Shown here piece by piece: positions 1 through 5,031 of a stretch of DNA of 7,023 bases. The first letter of the stretch is position 1, and each line of letters starts with the position of its first letter. The DNA is from an uncultured Bacilli bacterium (GTDB lineage Bacteria > Bacillota_I > Bacilli_A > RF39 > UBA660). The position numbers were made by a program, and so were the translations under genes. Where the stretch lies: the NCBI GenBank assembly GCA_947624695.1, contig CANQLN010000054.1:1-7023 (forward strand). The letters run 5' to 3'. Under the pieces are notes generated by a model. It was not told the DNA's origin. It was given only the letters and a program-made list of their open reading frames with translations, and made no database searches.

Positions 1-38
1 CGAGGTGACCGAGGGTAAAAGGATTGAAAGAGCCTGGC
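1..38. other. Unassigned left edge with raised GC
   Basis: This short stretch follows the last stop codon of the minus-strand operon. About 21 of its 38 bases are G or C, clearly above the AT-rich surroundings. It contains a GGTGACC near-palindrome at 4-10. On the minus strand it shows no ATG, GTG or TTG start. On the plus strand one frame is open from base 2 to about 103, but the edge hides its beginning. I cannot assign it; it may be the start of a different module. Confidence 0.3.
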
Positions 39-248
39 TTAATTATTCTCCCCACTATTTGCTTTTCCATTATTTCTCATCTCCTCTATTCTACTTGGTA
101 TTATATTGACTCCAACCTTTTGACCCTTAGCAGTTTTGAGTGATTCAATATAACTTGATATTATTATCGCTTCTTCACTATCTAGCATCACTTCGTGATA
201 ATTCTTTGTTTCCGGATTAAACCAGAACACCTTAATAACTTTTTCCAT
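39..248 (-). CDS. Small phage protein of unknown function (69 aa)
   Basis: I do not recognise this 69-residue protein. The frame stays open further upstream, to 320, but the start chosen is the ATG at 246-248, because an AAGGAGG ribosome binding site sits nine bases before it; the longer version would overlap its neighbour by about 90 bases. The N-terminal half has hydrophobic stretches suggestive of beta strands (IKVFWF, then EAIIISSYI). The last fifteen or so residues are polar and rich in Asn, Gly, Lys and Glu, and probably disordered. There is no signal peptide, membrane segment or cysteine. It overlaps the preceding gene by 17 bases and is the last gene of the operon visible here. Its position downstream of a small terminase gene gives no specific clue. 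Confidence 0.75.
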   Translation of the reverse strand: MEKVIKVFWFNPETKNYHEVMLDSEEAIIISSYIESLKTAKGQKVGVNIIPSRIEEMRNNGKANSGENN

Positions 249-561
249 AACCAAGGTCCTCCTTATAATCTTTTGAATGCTTTTGCTTCTTCTCCCAATC
301 CTTACCTCTAAGGAATTCATATTCCTTTTGTAATTTAGTATTCAATCTAATAACTGATGCCATTGATGGTACTTTTTCTAATGATGGATGGTTAGTAGAA
401 AAGAAATCAAATAAGGTAGTATTCCTTACATACTCTCTTCCCCTTATGTTTGCAATACAAGCAAGATATAAAGCATTAACATCATCTCTAAGAAATGGAT
501 AATTACTTAGTAATACATATACTAAATCTTCATATCTTCCAACATCACTCTTTGCTTTCAA
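232..561 (-). CDS. Small phage protein, possibly HTH-like, TTG start (109 aa)
   Basis: The 109-residue product resembles, by general pattern only, small Bacillota phage proteins in which a predicted helical N-terminus is followed by a segment ending in a basic helix like ARRKIQEKYPELRG. Here the corresponding region is roughly residues 50-85 (HPSLEKVPSMASVIRLNTKLQ followed by KEYEFLRG). That layout suggests a winged-helix or other DNA-binding fold, but no catalytic motif is visible and I am not certain of the family. The start is TTG at 559-561, supported by an AAGGAG site nine bases upstream; an ATG right after that site meets a TAG stop two codons later. The gene overlaps the small terminase gene by 17 bases at its start and the next gene by 17 bases at its end. 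The C-terminus is lysine-rich (KKQKHSKDYK). Confidence 0.75.
   Translation of the reverse strand: MKAKSDVGRYEDLVYVLLSNYPFLRDDVNALYLACIANIRGREYVRNTTLFDFFSTNHPSLEKVPSMASVIRLNTKLQKEYEFLRGKDWEKKQKHSKDYKEDLGYGKSY
258..264 (-). promoter_or_regulatory. Ribosome binding site AAGGAGG fixing the start at 248
   Basis: On the minus strand AAGGAGG lies nine bases before the ATG at 246-248. This near-perfect anti-16S match lies inside the preceding gene and argues against the longer upstream start at 320. Confidence 0.75.
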
Positions 562-1057
562 CTACAACATCTCCTTCATTCTTTACATTTATGAATGTAA
601 CATTCATTCCTGATTTACTATTACCATTTTTATCTATTAAATTAAATCCATACATTCTATTCAACTCTTGAACCGAGGTAAGTATTACTCTATGCATTGC
701 TTCACTAAAACCTTTTTCTTCAATCGCCTTCTTAGCATTATTTATTTCCTCATTAAGATATTGTGCTCCTTTTTCAAAGTTATATACATCTCCCAATACT
801 TCGTGTTCTTGTATTGCCTTATATAACTCTTCCAACCTCGCCGTTATTTGAGGATGCTTCTTCATTTTATTTAATAACATTAACTGATTATTTCTTGCAT
901 ATGTTTTTCTAGATGGATAAGCGGTTAACATTGCTTCTAATGGTTCCATCCCTTGTGTTGCCACTAACATACAATATTGTTCTTGCTGTTCAGTTAATGG
1001 TCTATTGAAAACTTTCTTTTCTTCCTTTACAGTAGTTTCCTTCTTGTTATCTTGCAT
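545..1057 (-). CDS. terS: Phage terminase small subunit (probable)
   Basis: This 170-residue protein is probably the DNA-recognition subunit of the packaging terminase, which binds the phage packaging site and hands DNA to the large ATPase/nuclease subunit. After a charged, probably disordered N-terminus (residues 1-16), residues 17-77 match the Terminase_2-type HTH layout: LTEQQEQYCMLV, then an EAMLTAYPSRKTYARNN segment, then LLNKMKKHPQITARLEEL. This corresponds to the family pattern LTPKQ...A..AGYS...A...LL..P.V...I. Helices follow, including a VQELNRMYGFNLIDK segment. The C-terminus (MNVTFINV) looks like the short beta strand many small terminases carry. The length is normal for the family. 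The best ribosome site, GGGAG, is eleven bases upstream, which is rather far. The start overlaps the preceding zinc-protein gene by 31 bases. No large subunit lies in the window; the next two genes downstream are not it. Confidence 0.75.
   Translation of the reverse strand: MQDNKKETTVKEEKKVFNRPLTEQQEQYCMLVATQGMEPLEAMLTAYPSRKTYARNNQLMLLNKMKKHPQITARLEELYKAIQEHEVLGDVYNFEKGAQYLNEEINNAKKAIEEKGFSEAMHRVILTSVQELNRMYGFNLIDKNGNSKSGMNVTFINVKNEGDVVVESKE
571..576 (-). promoter_or_regulatory. Ribosome binding site AAGGAG for a TTG start
   Basis: AAGGAG on the minus strand lies nine bases before the TTG at 559-561. The site sits within the end of the small terminase gene. It is the main support for the non-ATG start of the 109-residue protein. 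Confidence 0.6.
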
Positions 1058-1188
1058 TTCTCATCCATCTCCCTTCTATAGCACTCTGGTCCATAACCTC
1101 TTAGTTTGGATTTATATGTTTTTAATTTCTTACCACATCTAATACATTTAGTTCTTAGAATTGGTTTTCCATCCTTATCAGTTATCAT
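1027..1188 (-). CDS. Small zinc-binding protein, DUF6011-like (53 aa)
   Basis: This tiny basic protein has a CxxC pair (Cys15, Cys18) followed by a GKKL segment, then RGYGPEC (Cys36) and a further Cys45. The pattern CxxCGxxL...RGxGPxC is that of DUF6011-type zinc modules, which occur in phage and actinobacterial proteins and have no firm function. Zinc binding is inferred from cysteine spacing. The ATG at 1186-1188 is preferred to an in-frame TTG at 1213-1215, because GGGAGTG lies five bases before it and the ATG overlaps the stop of the delta gene as ATGA, implying translational coupling. Its end overlaps the small terminase gene by 31 bases. Its place between the clamp-loader and terminase genes suggests a nucleic-acid-related accessory role, but that is inference. 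Confidence 0.75.
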   Translation of the reverse strand: MITDKDGKPILRTKCIRCGKKLKTYKSKLRGYGPECYRREMDEKCKITRRKLL

Positions 1189-2123
1189 AAAATCACTCCC
1201 AATAACCACTCCCAAGAATGCTCCGGCTTTAATCTACCAATACGAATATCTTTATCCATCTTATCTAATAGATATCTGATATCCAATAAATCATTCTTGT
1301 TATAAATTATACGAAAATCTCTAATCTCTTTAATCCTGCCCCAATATTCGCCAGCATTATAAGCTATTGTTCCTCCGTCGTATTTGCCATATATTTTAAG
1401 ATATAGACATAAGACAATGGTATTATATAGTTCTGGAATATAACCAAGTATATTACATTGATTATCCTTCAATATCTTATAATAATCTGCCAACCTATTG
1501 GTATCACCAGTAATAAAGGCATTGGCAAATTCTTTTGGAGTTGGTATTTCTCTCCTGTTATAAAATAATGTTGCATAAGTCATAGCATCTATTGCATCAT
1601 CTTTATTTCCGGAAGTAATGTAATTGTATTTATTCATTTCTTCCTTAATACTATTATACGAGTTATACGTGTTATATGCGAATAATCTTGCCAACTTAGG
1701 ATTTATATTGTTATTTTCTTTTCCAATGTATTTTATAGCAATATCAGTCGTTACATAACTAAATAATGTTATATAGTCTTCAAATACTTTTCTGAATGGT
1801 CCTTTATCGGGTATCTCATCATATACTAATACCACAACATCTTTCTTGGATAATGATATTAACCTTTCAAATACCTTTTCTTTTTGTTTTAGGAAGTCGT
1901 AATCATTATAACAAAAATAGACATTTTTCATACGAAATAAAGGTTTTCTCTCTAATTCCTTATAAATATCAAGAACATTATCAAAACTCTTTATACTGCC
2001 GTATATTTCGGCGATTTTTTCATAATATATCTTTCTAATTAAATTCTCTTCCCCAACAAGTATGTATAAGTGATTTATTTGCCCGTCCTTTAACTCTTTC
2101 TTTAAATCAACTAACGACTTCAT
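1185..2123 (-). CDS. holA: Clamp-loader delta subunit, HolA-like
   Basis: At 312 residues this is slightly shorter than bacterial delta subunits of DNA polymerase III (usually about 330-345). In that family delta binds the beta sliding clamp and springs its interface open so that gamma/delta/delta' can load it on primed DNA. The N-terminus (LKKELKDGQINHLYILVGEE, residues 7-26) matches the HolA opening with its degenerate, non-nucleotide-binding loop. KPLF at residues 60-63 sits where bacterial delta has SLF, whose Leu-Phe pair plugs into the clamp. LVYDEIP follows near residue 100 as the degenerate Walker B strand. The C-terminal end (RIGRLKPEHSWEWLL) matches the HolA collar signature of the type GRLDPELALE. 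It starts at the ATG at 2121-2123, overlapping the delta' stop by one base (TAATG), with GGAG eight bases upstream. The call is strengthened by the dnaX and delta' genes directly upstream; the middle is diverged. Confidence 0.82.
   Translation of the reverse strand: MKSLVDLKKELKDGQINHLYILVGEENLIRKIYYEKIAEIYGSIKSFDNVLDIYKELERKPLFRMKNVYFCYNDYDFLKQKEKVFERLISLSKKDVVVLVYDEIPDKGPFRKVFEDYITLFSYVTTDIAIKYIGKENNNINPKLARLFAYNTYNSYNSIKEEMNKYNYITSGNKDDAIDAMTYATLFYNRREIPTPKEFANAFITGDTNRLADYYKILKDNQCNILGYIPELYNTIVLCLYLKIYGKYDGGTIAYNAGEYWGRIKEIRDFRIIYNKNDLLDIRYLLDKMDKDIRIGRLKPEHSWEWLLGVIL
1194..1200 (-). promoter_or_regulatory. Ribosome binding site GGGAGTG fixing the start at 1188
   Basis: GGGAGTG on the minus strand lies five bases before the ATG at 1186-1188, inside the last codons of the delta gene. 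A second copy within TTGGGAGTG lies 13 bases upstream (1207-1215). Confidence 0.55.
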
Positions 2124-2917
2124 TATATCATCTCCATTAACATTGATTGTATCTCATTTTTGAAATTAGTAATATGATATCTATCTATACTTACTTTTGT
2201 CTCTTCAATGCAACTAATATATTTATACGATGGTCTAATGTTTTTCATTATTATACAAGATGCTGTTTCTAAGAATATTTGTACTTTCTCATAATCATCA
2301 TTCCAAAACTTATTTGAAATAAAACTTATATCAGATAACTTAATTCCTTGCATCAAAGCGTTACATAAATATTCTGCTAAAGTTATTATCTCCTCCATAT
2401 CTTCTCTCTTTTTATATTTAACTAATATGGAAGGAGTTAACCTCATACCTATATCATTTACTAATTTATCTAATAATGCTTTATCAAAACCTAAGTTATC
2501 AGCATACTCTTCTACCTCTTCCTTGCTGTAAGGTGCTATATTCATATTGTATGCTCTAGACACTAAAGTTTGTAATACATTAAATGCAGAGGTAGTAATG
2601 ACTATCTTCCCACCTTCCGGAGTTTCTTCTGATATCTTTAGTAATGCGGCTTTCGCTGCATTTGATGATTTCTCAAAATCAGGAAAATGATATAATACAT
2701 TAGCTATTCCTCTGTTAGCAGTACTTCTATTCAACTTTCTTATTTGGTCTACACTATTATCCATCTTTTTATATAACATCCCATAATGGTTTGCTATATA
2801 TTCAACTAAATAGGTTTTACCAAAACTACTTGGACCTTTTATTATAATGAAATTAGCATTATCAAGTTTACCATTATCTATCAATTCTTTATTTGTTTTT
2901 TGACCTACTAAATACAT
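2123..2917 (-). CDS. holB: Clamp-loader delta-prime subunit, HolB-like AAA+ protein
   Basis: The 264-residue product has a DnaX/HolB-type AAA+ core. GPSSFGKT (residues 28-35) is an intact Walker A loop. The Walker B region is degenerate (NVLYHFPDFEKSS, about 73-85, no DExx). Next come AAKAALLKISEETPEGG, matching the family motif ANALLKTLEEPP, then VITTSAFNVLQTLVSRA, in which Ser120-Arg121-Ala122 corresponds to the SRC sensor that supplies the arginine finger. The rest is helical and diverged, as expected for a collar domain. In E. coli delta' the P-loop is lost, so the intact loop here is notable. The ATG at 2915-2917 is chosen over the GTG at 2930-2932, because GGTGA lies seven bases before the ATG while the GTG has a purine box only one base away. 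The gene overlaps dnaX by ten bases and the delta gene by one. A generic AAA+ loader subunit is the alternative. Confidence 0.82.
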   Translation of the reverse strand: MYLVGQKTNKELIDNGKLDNANFIIIKGPSSFGKTYLVEYIANHYGMLYKKMDNSVDQIRKLNRSTANRGIANVLYHFPDFEKSSNAAKAALLKISEETPEGGKIVITTSAFNVLQTLVSRAYNMNIAPYSKEEVEEYADNLGFDKALLDKLVNDIGMRLTPSILVKYKKREDMEEIITLAEYLCNALMQGIKLSDISFISNKFWNDDYEKVQIFLETASCIIMKNIRPSYKYISCIEETKVSIDRYHITNFKNEIQSMLMEMI

Positions 2918-3927
2918 CTTTCTATCACCCACGCCTCTAACATTGTTTTCATATCTACTTTACTTCCATTTATTAAAGAAAATAATTTTTGAATAAGGTT
3001 TCTGATAATGTTAGGGTCACAGTTGCTATATTTATCAAGAATATCTTTTGGTAGGTTTGATATATCATATCTATGTAACACTAAATACTTTTGTACATTC
3101 AATAGAAATTCAAAATAGGAACTAACTAATAATCCCATATCTATACCACTCATATAGAAATTATCTAATTTACTTAGTGCCCCATCAGTATTTTTATTTA
3201 TTATTTCTAATGTAAAGGCATCTAAATCATATGGAGTTACTCCTGCTGATAATACTTTGATAACATTTGCTAAGGTTAAATCTTTACTATATGCTAAACA
3301 TTTATCCATCGTTGTTATAGCATCTCTCATTCCACCTCTTGCTTGTTTTGCTATATAATCAATTGCTTGTTCTTCATATGTTATAATGTAATTAGGAGCG
3401 GTTTCTGTATTCTCTTCCCTTATAATATATTTCAACCTACTTATAATTCCTTCTCTACTAATTCTTTGGAAATTATATCTTTGCACCCTACTTAATATAG
3501 TACCAGGAATCTTTTGTGGGTCTGTTGTACAAAATATAAACAATGTAAACTTAGGTGGTTCCTCTAATAACTTTAACATTGCTTGCCACGCTGCATTTGA
3601 TAAACTATGACATTCATCAATAATATAAATCTTATACTTACTATCAATTGATTTGAATCTACTATCATTGATAATTCTTCTAACATCATCAACACTATTA
3701 TTAGATGCTGCATCTAATTCTATTGGATTACCTTTTCCTTCATTTATCATATTAGCAACAATTCTGGCACAAGTTGTTTTACCAGTACCAGCACCTCCAC
3801 AAAATAGATAGGCATTTCTTAAATCGTTATTCTTGATTTGATTTTCTATTATAGTTTTAATAGCACCTTGTTCACTAACATCTTCGAAGGTTTTAGGTCT
3901 ATATTTATTTGCAAGTGGCTGTGCCAT
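2908..3927 (-). CDS. dnaX: Clamp-loader gamma/tau subunit, short DnaX
   Basis: This is the clearest clamp-loader gene: the motor ATPase of the DNA polymerase III clamp loader. It has the DnaX start KYRPKTFEDV (8-17), Walker A GGAGTGKT (44-51), ELDAASNNSVDDVR (70-83), Walker B IYIIDECH (100-107), AMLKLLEEPP (116-125), TTDPQKIP (134-141), the SRC motif as Ser146-Arg147-Val148, and the sensor-2 region ARGGMRDA. Bacterial DnaX has a four-cysteine zinc module between Walker A and the ELDAAS motif; here only about eleven residues separate the helix after Walker A from that motif, and those cysteines are absent. At 339 residues it ends around collar domain III, so the tau-specific domains that bind helicase and polymerase are missing. 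GAGGAGGT lies five bases before the ATG at 3925-3927. It overlaps the unknown gene upstream by 23 bases and delta' by ten. I saw no A6G-type slippery site near the end. Confidence 0.95.
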   Translation of the reverse strand: MAQPLANKYRPKTFEDVSEQGAIKTIIENQIKNNDLRNAYLFCGGAGTGKTTCARIVANMINEGKGNPIELDAASNNSVDDVRRIINDSRFKSIDSKYKIYIIDECHSLSNAAWQAMLKLLEEPPKFTLFIFCTTDPQKIPGTILSRVQRYNFQRISREGIISRLKYIIREENTETAPNYIITYEEQAIDYIAKQARGGMRDAITTMDKCLAYSKDLTLANVIKVLSAGVTPYDLDAFTLEIINKNTDGALSKLDNFYMSGIDMGLLVSSYFEFLLNVQKYLVLHRYDISNLPKDILDKYSNCDPNIIRNLIQKLFSLINGSKVDMKTMLEAWVIERCI

Positions 3928-4375
3928 TTTCTACCTCCTCGAAAATATTTCTTAGTTTGTATTTACCATTACATAGTTTATCTACTTTAAGAGTTCTAGT
4001 ATATTCTTTTTCCTCTGATTCAGGATAGTAATCAAATTGCGGAAAGTTTGCTCTTAATATTCTAAGAAATCTTCTTAACCAAGCTCTATGGTTTCCGTGA
4101 TTACCTCTAAATACAATACCAAAATCTTGCTCCAATCTTTTCATTCTGTCAGGATTAGAGGGATTAGCATAATATTCCAGCGTTGATACTTTTATTCTTT
4201 CAATAGGAAAAGGAAATCTAATTAACCCATAATATTGTAACATTTCGCAACTCATAACTAATTGCATATCCTCTGGTTTTACTACTTTTGTGATATTTGG
4301 AATACAAGTATGATTTAGAAAGTTATCAGCAAACTTTTTTACTTGTTCTTGACTTAGTACTCTAATTGCTTTCAT
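3905..4375 (-). CDS. Unrecognised protein upstream of dnaX (156 aa)
   Basis: I do not recognise this family. The 156-residue product is mostly hydrophilic with an aromatic-rich centre. Residues about 40-60 (LVMSCEMLQYYGLIRFPFP) and the segment around STLEYYANPSNPDRMKRLEQDFG look folded. A conserved-looking RGNHGNHRAWLRRFLRILR stretch near residues 92-110 combines two histidines with a strongly basic helix, so nucleic-acid binding is possible. There is no P-loop, zinc cluster, signal peptide or membrane segment. The ATG at 4373-4375 overlaps the upstream stop as ATGA, with GGTGA nine bases before it. The end overlaps dnaX by 23 bases. The tight coupling to the clamp loader makes it a candidate replisome accessory protein, but this rests on context only. 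Confidence 0.78.
   Translation of the reverse strand: MKAIRVLSQEQVKKFADNFLNHTCIPNITKVVKPEDMQLVMSCEMLQYYGLIRFPFPIERIKVSTLEYYANPSNPDRMKRLEQDFGIVFRGNHGNHRAWLRRFLRILRANFPQFDYYPESEEKEYTRTLKVDKLCNGKYKLRNIFEEVENGTATCK
3933..3940 (-). promoter_or_regulatory. Ribosome binding site GAGGAGGT of dnaX
   Basis: GAGGAGGT on the minus strand lies five bases before the dnaX ATG, within the end of the upstream gene. It is among the strongest sites in the window and suggests high, independent initiation for the clamp-loader block. Confidence 0.7.
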
Positions 4376-4689
4376 ATATACATATCACCACCATTTCTTC
4401 TTAAATTATATTCTTTGTGATTTGAATCATATTCTTCTAAATATTTTAATGTATGCTTCAATACCACTTCAAGTTCCATATCTTCAAACTTTTTAATGCC
4501 CTTCCACTTTTTATCTACTACCTTACCAACTATTACTTTGTAGTTCTTTCTATCACTACTTAGTGGATATTTTGATATTTGATACATCAAATAATATTTA
4601 TCGCATATATGATTCATATCTCGCATCATTTTCTCAACTCTACTTAGCCGTTCAGAAAATAGATTTGCTAATAAATCATCACTACCCAT
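4372..4689 (-). CDS. Unrecognised small protein (105 aa)
   Basis: I do not recognise this family. The N-terminal half appears helical (SDDLLANLFSERLSRVEKMM, then RDMNHICDKYYLMYQISKY). A short beta-like segment follows (YKVIVGKVVDKKW), then another helix (MELEVVLKHTLKYLEEY) and a polar tail. There is no catalytic motif. The frame also allows an ATG at 4693-4695, but GGAGGG (4698-4703) is only two bases from that codon and eight bases from the ATG at 4687-4689, so the shorter form is chosen. It overlaps the nuclease gene by eight bases and the next gene by ATGA, so it is firmly inside the operon between recombination and clamp-loader genes. Confidence 0.75.
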   Translation of the reverse strand: MGSDDLLANLFSERLSRVEKMMRDMNHICDKYYLMYQISKYPLSSDRKNYKVIVGKVVDKKWKGIKKFEDMELEVVLKHTLKYLEEYDSNHKEYNLRRNGGDMYI

Positions 4690-5014
4690 CTTCATTTCCC
4701 TCCAACATTCTATTATACTCTTGGAAAGACCTTTTATCTATGATGAAATAATCATCCCCATCCCCAAAATCAAATCCAATAGCAATTCTACTTTTACCCA
4801 TTGAAAACTTTTCTTCTTGTAACTTATCTATCCAGTCTTTTTTAATGGATATGGATTTAACTGGTTTGGTTGATGTTTTACATTCAACTAGGAAATACTT
4901 AGTTCTTACATCTCCCTTATAAAAACCAGTTGCTCCCGAGTTAGCATTTACTTTTCCACCTATTGCTTTTGCTACTCTATCTTCTTGTGCTCTACTGTAT
5001 TTCCTAGTATCCAT
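4682..5014 (-). CDS. PD-(D/E)XK nuclease, Holliday-junction-resolvase-like
   Basis: This 110-residue protein fits a minimal PD-(D/E)XK nuclease of the archaeal-Hjc-like type found in phages. Visible motifs in order are a helix with Glu11 (SRAQEDRVAKAIGG), a small-residue loop NANSGATG (23-30), KGDV with the metal-binding Asp35, a beta strand ending in VECK with Glu44 and Lys46, then a helix with WIDKLQEEK. The D...ExK spacing is canonical. Later IAIGFDFGDGDDYFIID gives two more strands. Such enzymes resolve recombination branches before packaging; the exact substrate cannot be read from the sequence. The ATG at 5012-5014 has GAGGAG seven bases upstream. It follows the RecA gene by only 17 bases, which supports a recombination role. 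A general structure-specific or single-strand endonuclease is the main alternative. Confidence 0.82.
   Translation of the reverse strand: MDTRKYSRAQEDRVAKAIGGKVNANSGATGFYKGDVRTKYFLVECKTSTKPVKSISIKKDWIDKLQEEKFSMGKSRIAIGFDFGDGDDYFIIDKRSFQEYNRMLEGNEDG
4698..4703 (-). promoter_or_regulatory. Ribosome binding site GGAGGG deciding the start at 4689
   Basis: GGAGGG on the minus strand is eight bases before the ATG at 4687-4689 and two bases before the alternative ATG at 4693-4695. Normal spacing favours the downstream codon. Confidence 0.6.
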
Positions 5015-5031
5015 ATTATCTCTCCTCTATT

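Noticed and set aside
1..85. Plus-strand tRNA starting at the left edge (GAGGTGACCGAG recalls the D-arm of some tRNA-Ser genes)
   Set aside because: No seven-base anticodon loop with a five-pair stem can be formed, and there is no TTCGANTC-type T-arm downstream; the bases from 39 on are coding on the other strand.
249..320. N-terminal extension of the leftmost gene
   Set aside because: The AAGGAGG site before the ATG at 248 fits much better, and the extension would only lengthen the overlap with the upstream gene.
1796..2038. Plus-strand open frame of 80 codons
   Set aside because: It lies wholly inside the delta gene on the opposite strand, has no ribosome site typical of this window, and its product looks like antisense translation of AT-rich coding DNA.
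2908..3000. Programmed frameshift in dnaX, as in E. coli tau/gamma
   Set aside because: No A-rich slippery run with a following hairpin is visible near the end, and the protein already ends at the gamma-like boundary with delta' starting ten bases before the stop.
1185..3927. Possibility that the clamp-loader genes mark a bacterial chromosome rather than a phage
   Set aside because: The short DnaX without zinc module, the contiguous overlapping order and the adjacent small terminase, small nucleases and tiny zinc proteins fit phage organisation better, although no virion gene is present to prove it.
4563..4751. Plus-strand open frame of 62 codons
   Set aside because: It is antisense to two well-supported overlapping minus-strand genes and has no recognisable protein features.
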